64,000 bases of DNA from Ruegeria arenilitoris. Lineage in GTDB: Bacteria > Pseudomonadota > Alphaproteobacteria > Rhodobacterales > Rhodobacteraceae. How positions within the stretch are numbered: the stretch's first letter is position 1; each line of letters starts with the position of its first letter. Shown here piece by piece: positions 32,426 to 41,070 of this stretch. The notes beneath the pieces were generated by a model. That model was not told the origin of the DNA, made no database searches, and saw nothing but the letters and a program-made list of their open reading frames with translations. The stretch covers positions 39,188 through 103,187 of the forward strand of contig NZ_WQDA01000007.1 in the NCBI RefSeq assembly GCF_013032855.1, read 5' to 3'. A program made the translations under genes and the position numbers.

Positions 32426-33313
32426 CTACGCAGCGAGGCTCCCCTGAGAGCCATATTCCAACCAGTCTCGGTCTTCGGGATCCAGGTGTGCATCCATCAT
32501 CGCGTCGTAGCTTGCCAGTTCTTCCGCCGTCAGTTTTCCGTGCCATTTGCCGCTCGTTCCGCTGTGGAAAAACTCGGCATCCGACTTGAAGAATCCTTTG
32601 CCACCTGAGGGGGCATAGCGTTCTGCTTTGTCCTTCATATTGTCGAAGGTCGCAGTTTGAACCAATTGATCCATGACTGCCTCTGAATGGGTCGTGCCCA
32701 GGATGTCAGCCAGCCTGAAGAACGTTCCTCTCAAGTCCCGGGTCATGTCTGCGTAGTGAAAAAGCGATACGTTCGGCCGGTCGGAAAGTGCCGCAGCGGC
32801 TTTGTAATGCCGAATGATATGTGCCAGTGGCATCGCATCGGTATCGAACCCTTCCGCCCCGCCGTCCAGAAAGCGACGGAATGTGATACCTTCTTCATCG
32901 TTCTCGGGATACCAGGTGTCAAACCAGGTCATTGGAATGTTTCTGATGTGTTTGCGAAACGAGAAATGCGCATCGAGGGGATGACGAAAAACGCAGATGT
33001 ACTGTGCTTGATCATCCAGAGGTAACCCATCCATCGGTGTGTGGCTTTTCATGCTGCGCCGATGCTGCATGGCTTCGAGCCGCTCTGCGACTTCAGGCAT
33101 CTCTCGGATTCGGATGTCTACCCACGGTATTTTCACGGACAACTCCGTTTCAACTTCGGGATCACCAGAAAACAACAGAGATACAATGGTTTGCATCCAG
33201 GTCGTGCCGCATTTCGGTGGTGTTACCACGAACACATCGTCGGGGCGGATGCGAACCATATCCCAGCGTCTATTGTCGGTCAGGGGGCCAAGGTAGAGCT
33301 TTCGGTTTTTCAC
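32426..33313 (-). CDS. PAPS-dependent sulfotransferase
   Basis: 295 residues. The 5'-phosphosulfate loop is PPKCGTTWMQ with Lys34; the 3'-phosphate site is Y-I-C-V-F-R-H-P-L-D-A-H-F-S-F (about 105-119). No signal peptide is present, so it acts in the cytoplasm, moving sulfate from PAPS to a hydroxyl or amine. Similarity is to the small-molecule (Sulfotransfer_1) type. The downstream neighbour in genome order is an exported arylsulfatase, so one enzyme may add and the other remove sulfate. Confidence 0.9.
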   Translation of the reverse strand: MKNRKLYLGPLTDNRRWDMVRIRPDDVFVVTPPKCGTTWMQTIVSLLFSGDPEVETELSVKIPWVDIRIREMPEVAERLEAMQHRRSMKSHTPMDGLPLDDQAQYICVFRHPLDAHFSFRKHIRNIPMTWFDTWYPENDEEGITFRRFLDGGAEGFDTDAMPLAHIIRHYKAAAALSDRPNVSLFHYADMTRDLRGTFFRLADILGTTHSEAVMDQLVQTATFDNMKDKAERYAPSGGKGFFKSDAEFFHSGTSGKWHGKLTAEELASYDAMMDAHLDPEDRDWLEYGSQGSLAA

Positions 33314-33545
33314 GTCTGAAAACTCCTCCGTGCGAATTGGTTCAGGAAAATTGGAATGAAAGTGAAAGGCGACTGGTTCTCATGGCGGAAATCCCAAAAA
33401 GCCAGTTGCTGCCTTGTTGAGTCAGGCCGGCAACAGAATGAGAGCGGAGCAGCACCTACACGTTATTCCAACAACCGCTCTGGGTTCTGGCCAGCAAGCA
33501 GCGCGCAATGCCCGCAAAACGGAACCAAGCCGCCGTTCATCCTTT

Positions 33546-33577
33546 CCCTTGGACTGCGCTGGTCTTCAGTCCAAGGG
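33546..33577. repeat. 10-bp inverted repeat
   Basis: CCCTTGGACT (33546-33555) pairs perfectly with AGTCCAAGGG (33568-33577) across a 12-nt loop. It lies 9 bp from the larger palindrome. Neither has a T-tract. Confidence 0.7.
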
Positions 33578-33586
33578 GATGATTTA

Positions 33587-33629
33587 CCAGCCTGAATTCG
33601 ACAAACAGTTGTCTGCGAATTCAGGCTGG
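33587..33629 (-). terminator. 14-bp inverted repeat after the sulfatase gene
   Basis: CCAGCCTGAATTCG (33587-33600) pairs perfectly with CGAATTCAGGCTGG (33616-33629) around 15 nt. It starts 30 bp past the minus-strand sulfatase stop. The position suggests transcript termination or mRNA-end protection, but there is no T-tract, so an operator or mobile-element scar is also possible. Confidence 0.5.
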
Positions 33630-33658
33630 CGAACACAGCTCACGGCGTCCCTTTGGTG

Positions 33659-35206
33659 CTATTGGTTCCCGGCACGGCTTGTGAGTTCCTCCATGACGTT
33701 GTCGAGGTTGAAGCTGCCGGGTTTTTGTCTAGGCGGAAATTCCTCGAAGCTTTGCAGCCATTGCCCAACGTAGGCGGAGGCCGGAGCTATCGCGAACATA
33801 TGCTCGAGGAACCAGCGCTGGTATCCCATAGCGTTTTCTTCTTCGGCTCGCTCGAACGGATCGCTGCGGAGGTTTGCCAGCATCGGTGCGCGCAAGACTT
33901 CAAACGGTGAGAGCCATACATCAAGCCCATGCGCATTCTGCTTCAGGAATGTCACTTTGTACTGTTCGTATCGCAAGGCGGCGACGCTGCCATCATCCGT
34001 CCAATAGATGAACTCGCTGCGCGGCCACTCATCCGTTTCACCTGAGAGCGACGGCAGAAGATTGTAGCCGTCAAGATGGGCCTTGTATTGGCGACCGATC
34101 GCTTCAACGCCACCATCGAGCAGCTTTTCTTTGATGTCTGGCTCACCGACCGCAGCCAGAATGGTAGGCAACATATCCGTATGCGATACTACGCCATTGA
34201 CCTTCGATCCCGGCTCGATGACGCCCGGCCACTTGATGACGGTCGGGACGCGATAGCCACCTTCCCACTGCGTGTTCTTCTCACCGCGGAAGGGTGTCGT
34301 ACCGCCATCCGGCCACGTGAACGTCTCCGCTCCGTTGTCGGTTGAATACATCACAACGGTGTTGTCGGCGATTCCGAGCTCATCAAGTTTATCAAGCAGT
34401 ACACCGACATGCCCATCATGCTCGACCATGCCGTCGGGATAAACTCCAAGTCCCGTCACTCCCTCGGACTCTTCCTTCAGATGCGTGAAAATGTGCATCC
34501 GGGTGGAGTTCCACCAAAGGAAGAAAGGTTTGTCCTGTTCGACGGCTCTATCCATGAAATCCAGCGCGCTGGCCGTGACTTCTTCGTCAACGGTTTCCAT
34601 GCGCTTTTTCGTAAGCGGTCCGGTATCCTCGATCGAGCCATCAGCGGTCGACTTGATCACCCCGCGCGGGCCGAAGTTTTCCCTGAAGGCTTCATCCTTG
34701 GGGTAGTCAGGGTTTTCGGGCTCTTCTTCTGCGTTGAGATGATAAAGGTTGCCGAAAAACTCATCGAAACCATGGTTTGTGGGTAGGTGCTCGTCACGGT
34801 CACCCAAATGGTTTTTGCCGAACTGGCCAGTCATGTAACCATGGTTTTTGAGCAGCCCGGCGATGGTTGGGTCTTCGACGGGCATGCCCTCGGGCGCGCC
34901 GGGTAGGCCGACCTTGGTCAAACCCGTGCGGATGGGAGATTGTCCCGTGATAAAGGCTGCTCGTCCTGCGGTGCAGGACTGCTCTCCGTACCAATCAGTA
35001 AATAACGCGCCTTCTTTGGCTATGCGGTCGATGTTGGGTGTCTGATACCCCATCATGCCATGGTTGTAGGCACTGATATTCCAGAATCCAATGTCATCTC
35101 CCCAAATAATCAGGAAGTTCATGGGGGGATCATCTTGTGCGGAAACGGCTGTGGCGGCTGCAGCAAACAAGGCTGCCAATATTGTTGATCTTGTTTTGTA
35201 CTTCAT
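33659..35206 (-). CDS. Periplasmic arylsulfatase
   Basis: 515 residues from ATG 35206 (GGGAGGA upstream). The signal peptide ends A-V-S-A-Q-D (about 23). The metal site starts I-I-W-G-D-D-I-G. The sulfatase motif is C78-T-A-G-R82, the C-x-A/P-x-R form whose Cys becomes formylglycine. Further motifs are G-K-N-H-L-G-D, M-Y-S-T-D-N-G-A-E and F-R-G-E-K. It hydrolyses sulfate esters in the periplasm. It needs a formylglycine-generating enzyme, which is not in the window. Confidence 0.93.
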   Translation of the reverse strand: MKYKTRSTILAALFAAAATAVSAQDDPPMNFLIIWGDDIGFWNISAYNHGMMGYQTPNIDRIAKEGALFTDWYGEQSCTAGRAAFITGQSPIRTGLTKVGLPGAPEGMPVEDPTIAGLLKNHGYMTGQFGKNHLGDRDEHLPTNHGFDEFFGNLYHLNAEEEPENPDYPKDEAFRENFGPRGVIKSTADGSIEDTGPLTKKRMETVDEEVTASALDFMDRAVEQDKPFFLWWNSTRMHIFTHLKEESEGVTGLGVYPDGMVEHDGHVGVLLDKLDELGIADNTVVMYSTDNGAETFTWPDGGTTPFRGEKNTQWEGGYRVPTVIKWPGVIEPGSKVNGVVSHTDMLPTILAAVGEPDIKEKLLDGGVEAIGRQYKAHLDGYNLLPSLSGETDEWPRSEFIYWTDDGSVAALRYEQYKVTFLKQNAHGLDVWLSPFEVLRAPMLANLRSDPFERAEEENAMGYQRWFLEHMFAIAPASAYVGQWLQSFEEFPPRQKPGSFNLDNVMEELTSRAGNQ

Positions 35207-35767
35207 TTTCGTCCTCCCAAAATTTTTTGTTAATACCGAGTAACCTATCACAAAACTGGCGGTTTTGTCGGGGCATTTGCGGTATTCAGGATTTCGGGCG
35301 GAAACGCGCAAGTGATCCAAGAGACCCAATCGACTTTGATGGCTTTGATTTACGAGCCGGCTGAAACTTTTCTCCGCGCTTCAAGGCGTGGTTGATAAAG
35401 ACGAGTTACGTCGAGTCTCGGAGCCACGCCAATGCGGTTTCTGGAGCACTTCTTCTGCTTTTGGAGCAAAGAACGGCCTGCTGAACGTTTTTTGGTGTGT
35501 GTTCAGTAAGTCTGTCGGTCGTTCCGGCACATTCGATCCCGTGCGTTGGCGACCGAAAAGCGCCGCGCACCGTTGATCAACCCGGCCGTCGGTGCTGCTG
35601 CCGTCTATCCTTTAGCCTATCGCCGGCTTCGGAACATGGGTGTTTGGATTCCTTGACAACCGCAGCATCGCGACCTGCGTGCCTCCGCCCCCTTGCCGTC
35701 GGAACGCCCAAACCTGCTGCGGGATATAATCCGCTGAAACCGATTTCAGCGGATCAAGGGGCAATGG
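35207..35767. other. Gene-free gap of 561 bp
   Basis: It lies between the sulfatase start and the crotonase stop, both minus strand. It must contain the sulfatase promoter, but no clear -35/-10 pair stands out. A strong hairpin at 35729-35754 lies at the crotonase side. Short open frames lack ribosome sites and motifs. Confidence 0.55.
35729..35754 (-). terminator. Hairpin downstream of the crotonase operon
   Basis: ATCCGCTGAAA (35729-35739) pairs perfectly with TTTCAGCGGAT (35744-35754) around CCGA, starting 13 bp after the crotonase stop. On the minus strand it is followed by TATAT rather than a T-run. It is probably the end of the five-gene operon. Confidence 0.6.
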
Positions 35768-36616
35768 TCAGTTGGTGATTTCTTGCACCTTCATGACCAG
35801 TTCGTTCCAGTTTCGCTGGTTTTCGATATCATGCTCGAGCCCTTGTTCATCGGCAATTCGAAAGCGTTTGACCGCCGGCGTCTTGCTAGTCGCCTGGTAC
35901 AGCCAATAGGCCTCGGCTCTCAACGCCTCGGAAATAGGTTTGTCGATGGATTCGTAGACCATCTGCTTGCACGCGTTGATGGATTCGGCGGGGAACTGGG
36001 CAATGCGCCTGGCCAGAGCATCGACATAGGGACCGATCTCGTCGGAATCCAGCGCCTTGTTGATGGTGCCCATGCGCTCGGCATCGTCGGCATCGTAGTC
36101 CTGCGCACTCAGGATGATTTCCAATGCCCGGCCAAGTCCGGTTTGGCGCGCCATGCGAGAAGCTCCGCCGCCGCAGGGCAGGATACCCATGCCAACTTCC
36201 ATCTGCATGAACTTGAACCGTCCACGTGCTGCAAAACGCATATCCAGCGCGAGTGCGAGTTCGTGTCCGCCGCCACGGGCGAAGCCTTCAAGCTTTGCGA
36301 TTGTTGCCTGCGGGACCTTGCTCAGCCGTTCGCACACGGACTGCAGGTCCAGCAACTGGGCGTCTTCACGCGAGACGGCTTCGGTCGAAAGATCCTTGAG
36401 CAACTCGGTATCGTAATGACAGAGCCAGATTTCGGGGTTCGCCGACTGGAAGATCACCACTTTGGTTTCCCGGTCCCGCTCCAGCCGCATCGCAAGGCTG
36501 TTGAGGTCGGCCAGCATCTCCTGGCCCTGAACATTGACCGCTCCGAAGTTGAACGTCACGGTGGCAATTGCATTCTCGACCGCGACGTCGAAGGTCTGGA
36601 AATTTTCGTATTTCAT
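35768..36616 (-). CDS. Enoyl-CoA hydratase/isomerase-family protein
   Basis: 282 residues from ATG 36616 (GAGAGGA upstream). The crotonase fold has the oxyanion segment G-F-A-R-G-G-G-H-E-L-A and the second site M-E-V-G-M-G-I-L-P-C-G-G-G. Both Glu positions used for hydration in enoyl-CoA hydratase are kept (in GGHELA and MEVG). Substrate is unknown. It is the last gene of a minus-strand operon with an SDR, an LLM oxidoreductase, a CmcJ-like enzyme and a nitroreductase; a 78-bp gap separates it from the SDR. Confidence 0.88.
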   Translation of the reverse strand: MKYENFQTFDVAVENAIATVTFNFGAVNVQGQEMLADLNSLAMRLERDRETKVVIFQSANPEIWLCHYDTELLKDLSTEAVSREDAQLLDLQSVCERLSKVPQATIAKLEGFARGGGHELALALDMRFAARGRFKFMQMEVGMGILPCGGGASRMARQTGLGRALEIILSAQDYDADDAERMGTINKALDSDEIGPYVDALARRIAQFPAESINACKQMVYESIDKPISEALRAEAYWLYQATSKTPAVKRFRIADEQGLEHDIENQRNWNELVMKVQEITN

Positions 36617-36694
36617 TGGACAGTCCTCTCCTGTTCTCGCCATCAAAGATGCGAGGGTTTGCATGGATTTGCAGGGCGCGGGAGTGCGCCCGGC

Positions 36695-37483
36695 TCAGCC
36701 GCAGTGGCGGATAGTGTCTTGAATGGCCTTCATGACGTCGGCTGCGTGTTCGGACTTCAGCGCCGCGGGGTGCGGGTCTGCAAAGGTACCGCCGTCATTG
36801 TCGAAATAGGCGCCCGACGCCTGCGCGAACCGATCGCTAAGTGCGGCGTCGATCAGGATGTCGGCGCCGATGTTGAGGTCGTTGCCGGCGACTCCGAAAC
36901 CGTCCTTGACCATTTTGGACGCCAGCAACGAACCCGGATTGACCGCGATCAACGCCGGTCCATCGGGCAGGGCGCGGGCCTGTTCGCGCGTCCATATCGT
37001 GATTGCCAACTTGCTTTGCGCATATGCGCCCATATCGGCCAACCGCGTTCTGCCGGTCAAAGCATCCACATCCACAGGGGCCTGGGCGGCCGAGGAAAGG
37101 TTCACGACGCGGCCAGTTTTGGGAATGATCGGAAGCAGAAGTTCGGTCAGCAGATAGGGCGCGAACGTGTTGACGACGAAGCGGATATCGAGACCGTTTT
37201 CGAGAGTGGTCTGCGGAGCCTTCAGGACGCCGGCGTTGTTGATCAGCACATCCAGCCGGTCGTGATTGGACCGGATGGCCTCCGCCAAAGACCTCACGGC
37301 TGATAGGTCGGACAAATCGGCGCTGTAGGTTTCCGGCTGCCCTCCAACCTCCTGGGCGGCTGCTTCCAGCTTTGCAGTGTTCCGTCCGTGCAACAGAATA
37401 CGGTGACCGTCAGCCGCCAGTTTCTTGGCGGTGAGGAGTCCGATACCATCGGTTGCGCCAGTGATCAGAATGGTTTTGGTCAT
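36695..37483 (-). CDS. Short-chain dehydrogenase/reductase
   Basis: 262 residues. Cofactor motif T-G-A-T-D-G-I-G (8-15), N-N-A-G-V (about 86-90), Ser in V-N-L-S-S-A-A, and Y-A-Q-S-K for the Tyr/Lys pair: a complete classical SDR. H-G-R-N after the second strand favours NADP(H). A 12-bp gap follows the LLM gene. It probably reduces or oxidises an intermediate of the operon's unknown pathway. Confidence 0.9.
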   Translation of the reverse strand: MTKTILITGATDGIGLLTAKKLAADGHRILLHGRNTAKLEAAAQEVGGQPETYSADLSDLSAVRSLAEAIRSNHDRLDVLINNAGVLKAPQTTLENGLDIRFVVNTFAPYLLTELLLPIIPKTGRVVNLSSAAQAPVDVDALTGRTRLADMGAYAQSKLAITIWTREQARALPDGPALIAVNPGSLLASKMVKDGFGVAGNDLNIGADILIDAALSDRFAQASGAYFDNDGGTFADPHPAALKSEHAADVMKAIQDTIRHCG

Positions 37484-37495
37484 GCGATCCGTTCC

Positions 37496-38461
37496 TTATG
37501 AAAATTCCGGCAAGATCGTATCCGCCAGGCGTTTGAGTGTCGGTTCGATGGCGGCCTGGTTGAAGCGCAGATTCAGGGCGACGTGATTCATCCCGATCTC
37601 ACGTATTTCAGCCAAGTAGCGGCGCAGGAAATTCGAACCCGACTGGAACCCCAGATGTATGGGACGTGCGGGGGCATTCGGGTCTTCCAGCAAGTCGACA
37701 TAGAGCGACTGCATCACCGGTTTGTCCGGTTGCCCCAGTGCTTTCAGACGGTTCCGGTAATCGGCCACCGCGCGCCCCTGTGATGCCGCGTCGCGCGGAT
37801 AGGTCATCCATCCATCGCCGTTTTCAGCCACCCAATCCGGGGATTGTCGACTGCCGCCCGTGATCAACAGCGGCAGGCGCGATCCCGAGGGTTTTGGCAG
37901 AAGGTCAATTTCGCCGGGCAGATGCCCCTGCAGGCTTTCATGCTTGGGATAGGGTGTTGCCGTCGCACGGATATAGTCGACACTGTCGCGGAACCGCTCA
38001 CCTCGATCGGGGAAGGATTGACGCATTGCCGGATACTCTTCCGGTCGATCGCCGGACGCCACACCCAACAGCAGACGGCCATCGGACAATACATCCGCCG
38101 ACGCGGCTGCCTTTGCCACATGGGCCGGATGGCGCAGGGGCAAAACGATGCTGGCGGTCCCCAGGGCAATGCGATCCGTCGCGGTCGCTAGCGCACCCAG
38201 ATAGACGAACGGGTCAAAGATCTGGCCGGGGTCCCCGAAACTTGGAACATTGAACGGCACGTCGCGCAGCCAAAGCGCGGCAAAGCCCAGAGACTCGGCC
38301 AATTGCGCGGCCTTCATGTGGCCCTTCATCGTCGGCTCGGATCCCACCGGGTAGGCCTCAAGCGGCAATACCAGCCCTAGCGTCAGCTGATCCGGTCGAA
38401 ATACCTGACCATAGGCCTTGTTGATCGGGGCAAAGGACAGGTTTTGGTTTTTGTCCAACAT
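37496..38461 (-). CDS. LLM-class flavin-dependent oxidoreductase
   Basis: 321 residues from ATG 38461, supported by AAGGA upstream. A luciferase-like barrel with A-A-Q-L-A-E-S-L-G-F-A-A-L-W-L-R-D, I-A-L-G-T-A-S-I-V-L and L-L-L-G-V-A-S-G-D-R. These enzymes use reduced FMN or F420 to oxygenate or reduce small organics. The adjacent nitroreductase could supply reduced flavin, which is an inference. Gaps of 12-13 bp to both neighbours show cotranscription. Confidence 0.9.
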   Translation of the reverse strand: MLDKNQNLSFAPINKAYGQVFRPDQLTLGLVLPLEAYPVGSEPTMKGHMKAAQLAESLGFAALWLRDVPFNVPSFGDPGQIFDPFVYLGALATATDRIALGTASIVLPLRHPAHVAKAAASADVLSDGRLLLGVASGDRPEEYPAMRQSFPDRGERFRDSVDYIRATATPYPKHESLQGHLPGEIDLLPKPSGSRLPLLITGGSRQSPDWVAENGDGWMTYPRDAASQGRAVADYRNRLKALGQPDKPVMQSLYVDLLEDPNAPARPIHLGFQSGSNFLRRYLAEIREIGMNHVALNLRFNQAAIEPTLKRLADTILPEFS

Positions 38462-38474
38462 GATGGTTCCTTGG

Positions 38475-39251
38475 TCAGTACCGCACCAAAGTGCGGGTCT
38501 CGATGCTCTTCCGGATGGTGTTGACGGTCGGGTCCTCGACCATATCGAGCGCGCTGTGCGCGACGGAAGGCAACCCCCGATTGTCGTAGATGTTGAAAAT
38601 CGCGATTTCATCCGGGCTCATTCGAGACAGATAGACCCAGTCATGCCGTGCATTCCCGACAAGCCCCATGATCTGCCCTTTGCGGTCAGGATAGATCAGG
38701 TCAAGCAGGATCCAGTCTTTGGGGTCGACGGACGAAGGACGGACGAATCCAAGCGGCGCGCTGTTGATCGGGTGATCGACCGGCCGCCAGAGATTGACAA
38801 AGGCATAGTGCCCTTTGCTCCACTCGGCCGCCCGCTCGGCGCCTAGCAAATCCTCCAGCCGTTGCCGAGCGCCGTCCGCGCTGTAATCGCTGTGGACATT
38901 GCGCGCCGGCTTGCGCGCCGCCTTTGGGTTGTCCACGCGCAAGGTATGGTCAAAGATCACGACCTCGCGAACGCCGATCTTTGTGGTCAGCAGTTGAGTG
39001 AGCTCGTGTTCGTAGGGCCGTTTCCACTGATCCCCGGAAAAATCGCGGATGGCACTGGGCGCATTCAGAAACTCGACACCGTCGGGGTCAAAGCGCAGGG
39101 GTTGCCCCGATGTCCGCGTATCAGTCAGGCTCACTTGTGTCGGCAACAGTTCGGGCGAAATCAGGTTGCCGACAATGCCGCCGGCGTCCAGTTGGAACGC
39201 CTGCCGTTCAGGTTTGTGAACGTGATAGTTTACGATACCGGTTCGTTGCAT
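38475..39251 (-). CDS. CmcJ/NvfI-like oxidoreductase
   Basis: 258 residues from ATG 39251 with GAGGG 6 nt upstream; an in-frame GTG 12 bp earlier overlaps that site. Motifs fit the CmcJ/NvfI (Asab1, GA4-desaturase-like) family: V-F-D-H-T-L-R, N-V-H-S-D-Y-S, N-L-W-R-P-V-D-H-P and L-S-R-M-S-P-D-E. Most studied relatives belong to fungal or actinobacterial secondary-metabolite pathways, so its presence in a compact operon here is notable. Substrate unknown. Confidence 0.82.
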   Translation of the reverse strand: MQRTGIVNYHVHKPERQAFQLDAGGIVGNLISPELLPTQVSLTDTRTSGQPLRFDPDGVEFLNAPSAIRDFSGDQWKRPYEHELTQLLTTKIGVREVVIFDHTLRVDNPKAARKPARNVHSDYSADGARQRLEDLLGAERAAEWSKGHYAFVNLWRPVDHPINSAPLGFVRPSSVDPKDWILLDLIYPDRKGQIMGLVGNARHDWVYLSRMSPDEIAIFNIYDNRGLPSVAHSALDMVEDPTVNTIRKSIETRTLVRY

Positions 39252-39305
39252 CTGTACCCTCACTGAATTGCGGATGACGCAGCCCCTGGCTTTTTCGACG
39301 TTGGC

Positions 39306-40001
39306 TCAGAACCAGTTCACGGTTTCGGCCATCGGGCGGCGGGTCTTGGGGAATTGCGGATCACTGGCGCGATACCCAAAGGCAAACATCACCGCGGGTT
39401 TCCATTTCGATGTATCCATCCCGAAATGCTCGGCCAGAGTCTGGGTGGTGAGTTCCAGGTCAAACCCTTCGATGGGGCAGGAATCGACACCCATCAAAGC
39501 AGCGGTCGTCATCATGTTGGCCAGAACGATATAGGCCTGTTTGCCGGACCAGTCGGTGATCTCGCGTTCAGTGGTGATGCGATGGTCGGTTGACTGGAAC
39601 TTGTCATACGCACCGTTGAACAATTCGATGACGTCCTCGGGCAGTTGTTTGACCTTGCGATAGTGGTCCTGCAGATAATCAGACCCAGCGGTCATGGTTG
39701 CCGCAGTGCTGGCCAGAATGATGCCAAAGTGGCTGGCTGTCCCCAGCTGGCCGGAGCTGCCGTTCATCATGCCATTGGCGCCCCAGGAAAACTCGCGCAA
39801 AAGCTCGCGTTTGTCGGGCGATTGGATGACAAGAATCTTGAATGGCTCGTGCCCGAAAGAGGTGGGCGACAGGAGGCCAGCTTCAAGAATGGTTTCGAAA
39901 TCGGCGTCGCTGATCTTGCGGTCGGGATCAAAGACCTTTGTCGCGTGCCGGAAATTGAAGGCTTCGAGGATCTGAGACTGAACGTTCGGGCGAACGGACA
40001 T
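39306..40001 (-). CDS. NAD(P)H-dependent nitroreductase-family flavoprotein
   Basis: 231 residues from ATG 40001 with GGAG 6 nt upstream. The FMN site starts R-H-A-T-K-V-F-D, followed by L-S-P-T-S-F-G-H-E-P-F-K; the C-terminus has F-A-F-G-Y-R. It is an NfsB-like nitroreductase or flavin reductase. It is the first gene of the five-gene operon and divergent from a LysR regulator, so it is the likely direct target of that regulator. Confidence 0.9.
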   Translation of the reverse strand: MSVRPNVQSQILEAFNFRHATKVFDPDRKISDADFETILEAGLLSPTSFGHEPFKILVIQSPDKRELLREFSWGANGMMNGSSGQLGTASHFGIILASTAATMTAGSDYLQDHYRKVKQLPEDVIELFNGAYDKFQSTDHRITTEREITDWSGKQAYIVLANMMTTAALMGVDSCPIEGFDLELTTQTLAEHFGMDTSKWKPAVMFAFGYRASDPQFPKTRRPMAETVNWF

Positions 40002-40099
40002 TTGTGGCTCCATTTGGTTTGTCTTCCGTGGAGCCAGAAATATCACTTGCAGAATCCGATGAAACGGCGGATATCAGGTTTCAGTTTTCGGATTTTGCG

Positions 40100-40105
40100 T
40101 ATAAT
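40100..40105 (+). promoter_or_regulatory. TATAAT directly upstream of the LysR start
   Basis: A perfect -10 hexamer lies 6 bp before the ATG at 40112, and no ribosome site fits between them. Transcription would start at or next to the ATG, giving a leaderless mRNA. No good -35 was found 17 bp upstream. Confidence 0.5.
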
Positions 40106-40111
40106 AAGCTA

Positions 40112-41026
40112 ATGGACACACAAGCGCTTCGTCTTTTCGTGCTTGCAGCGGACAAGCTGAACATATCGGCCGCCGGGCGCGAACTGGGTTTGGTGCCCGC
40201 AGTCTCCAGCGCCCGACTTGCCAAGCTGGAGCATCATCTGGGTGTCGAGTTGCTTCACCGCTCGACCCGGAAAGTATCGTTGTCTCTGGAGGGCGCCGAG
40301 TTTCTACCTTATGCGCGCGAGATTCTGGCGCAGGAGACTGCGGCCCTGGCCGCCTTGGGGCAGGGGTCGGCCCAAGCCACCGGCACACTGCGGTTTACTG
40401 CGCCCAGCACATTTGCCCAGCTCTATATCGCTCCGATCCTTGCAAGGTTTCAGGAACAGCATCCGGGTGTGACCCTGGACCTGCGACTGTCGGATGCTCA
40501 GTTTGATCTGATCGAAGGCAGCTATGATCTTGCTTTGCGGAACGCACCGCTGATCGATACCAGCCTCAAGGGGCGCAAGCTGGCGGATGACAAACGCATC
40601 CTGTGCGCGGCACCGGATTACCTGTCGGCCCACGGAGAACCCGAGACGCCGGATGATCTGGTGCATCATCGGCTGATCGCATTTCGCCACACCCGGGCCC
40701 GGGCGCTGAAAACTGCCCGGGGAGCTGTCGCAAGTTTCGATCCCGGAGCCACGAAATGTCCATTGATCATGGATGACGGTCTCAGCCAGAAGCTGGCCAC
40801 GGTGGCAGGGGCGGGGATCTCGATGAACTCACTGTGGAGCGTTCAGGAGGAGCTTGCCTCGGGCAAGTTGCGTCATGTCCTTCCCGAATATGAGGCGGCG
40901 GAAGACAACGTGCTGTGGCTGATCTATCCCAAGTCGAACGTATTGTCGCCAAAGGTGCGGGTCTTCATGGATTTTCTGATCACCGAGATCGGCGTGAAGC
41001 CTCCGTGGGAAAGATCATTGGACTGA
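40112..41026 (+). CDS. LysR-family transcriptional regulator
   Basis: 304 residues from ATG 40112, where MDTQALRLFVLAADKLNISA begins the winged HTH (A-A-G-R-E-L-G-L-V-P-A-V-S-S-A-R-L-A-K-L-E). The effector domain follows with the usual two-lobed fold (G-T-L-R-F-T-A-P-S-T-F). It is divergent from the five-gene redox operon across 110 bp, the standard layout for a LysR activator and its target. Confidence 0.93.
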   Translation: MDTQALRLFVLAADKLNISAAGRELGLVPAVSSARLAKLEHHLGVELLHRSTRKVSLSLEGAEFLPYAREILAQETAALAALGQGSAQATGTLRFTAPSTFAQLYIAPILARFQEQHPGVTLDLRLSDAQFDLIEGSYDLALRNAPLIDTSLKGRKLADDKRILCAAPDYLSAHGEPETPDDLVHHRLIAFRHTRARALKTARGAVASFDPGATKCPLIMDDGLSQKLATVAGAGISMNSLWSVQEELASGKLRHVLPEYEAAEDNVLWLIYPKSNVLSPKVRVFMDFLITEIGVKPPWERSLD

Positions 41027-41070
41027 CTGATTGCGTCCAGTTGCTTCGGGCCAGCGCAGCAAAGGCCCGA

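Larger units (their letters stand above)
33314..33658. other. Gap with two strong inverted repeats
   Basis: 345 bp between sulfatase and sulfotransferase genes. No gene is visible. It contains palindromes at 33546-33577 and 33587-33629 listed below. Confidence 0.6.

Noticed and set aside
35783..37303. 506-residue plus-strand open frame opposite crotonase and SDR
   Set aside because: Antisense to two clear genes; His/Gln/Val-rich without domains.
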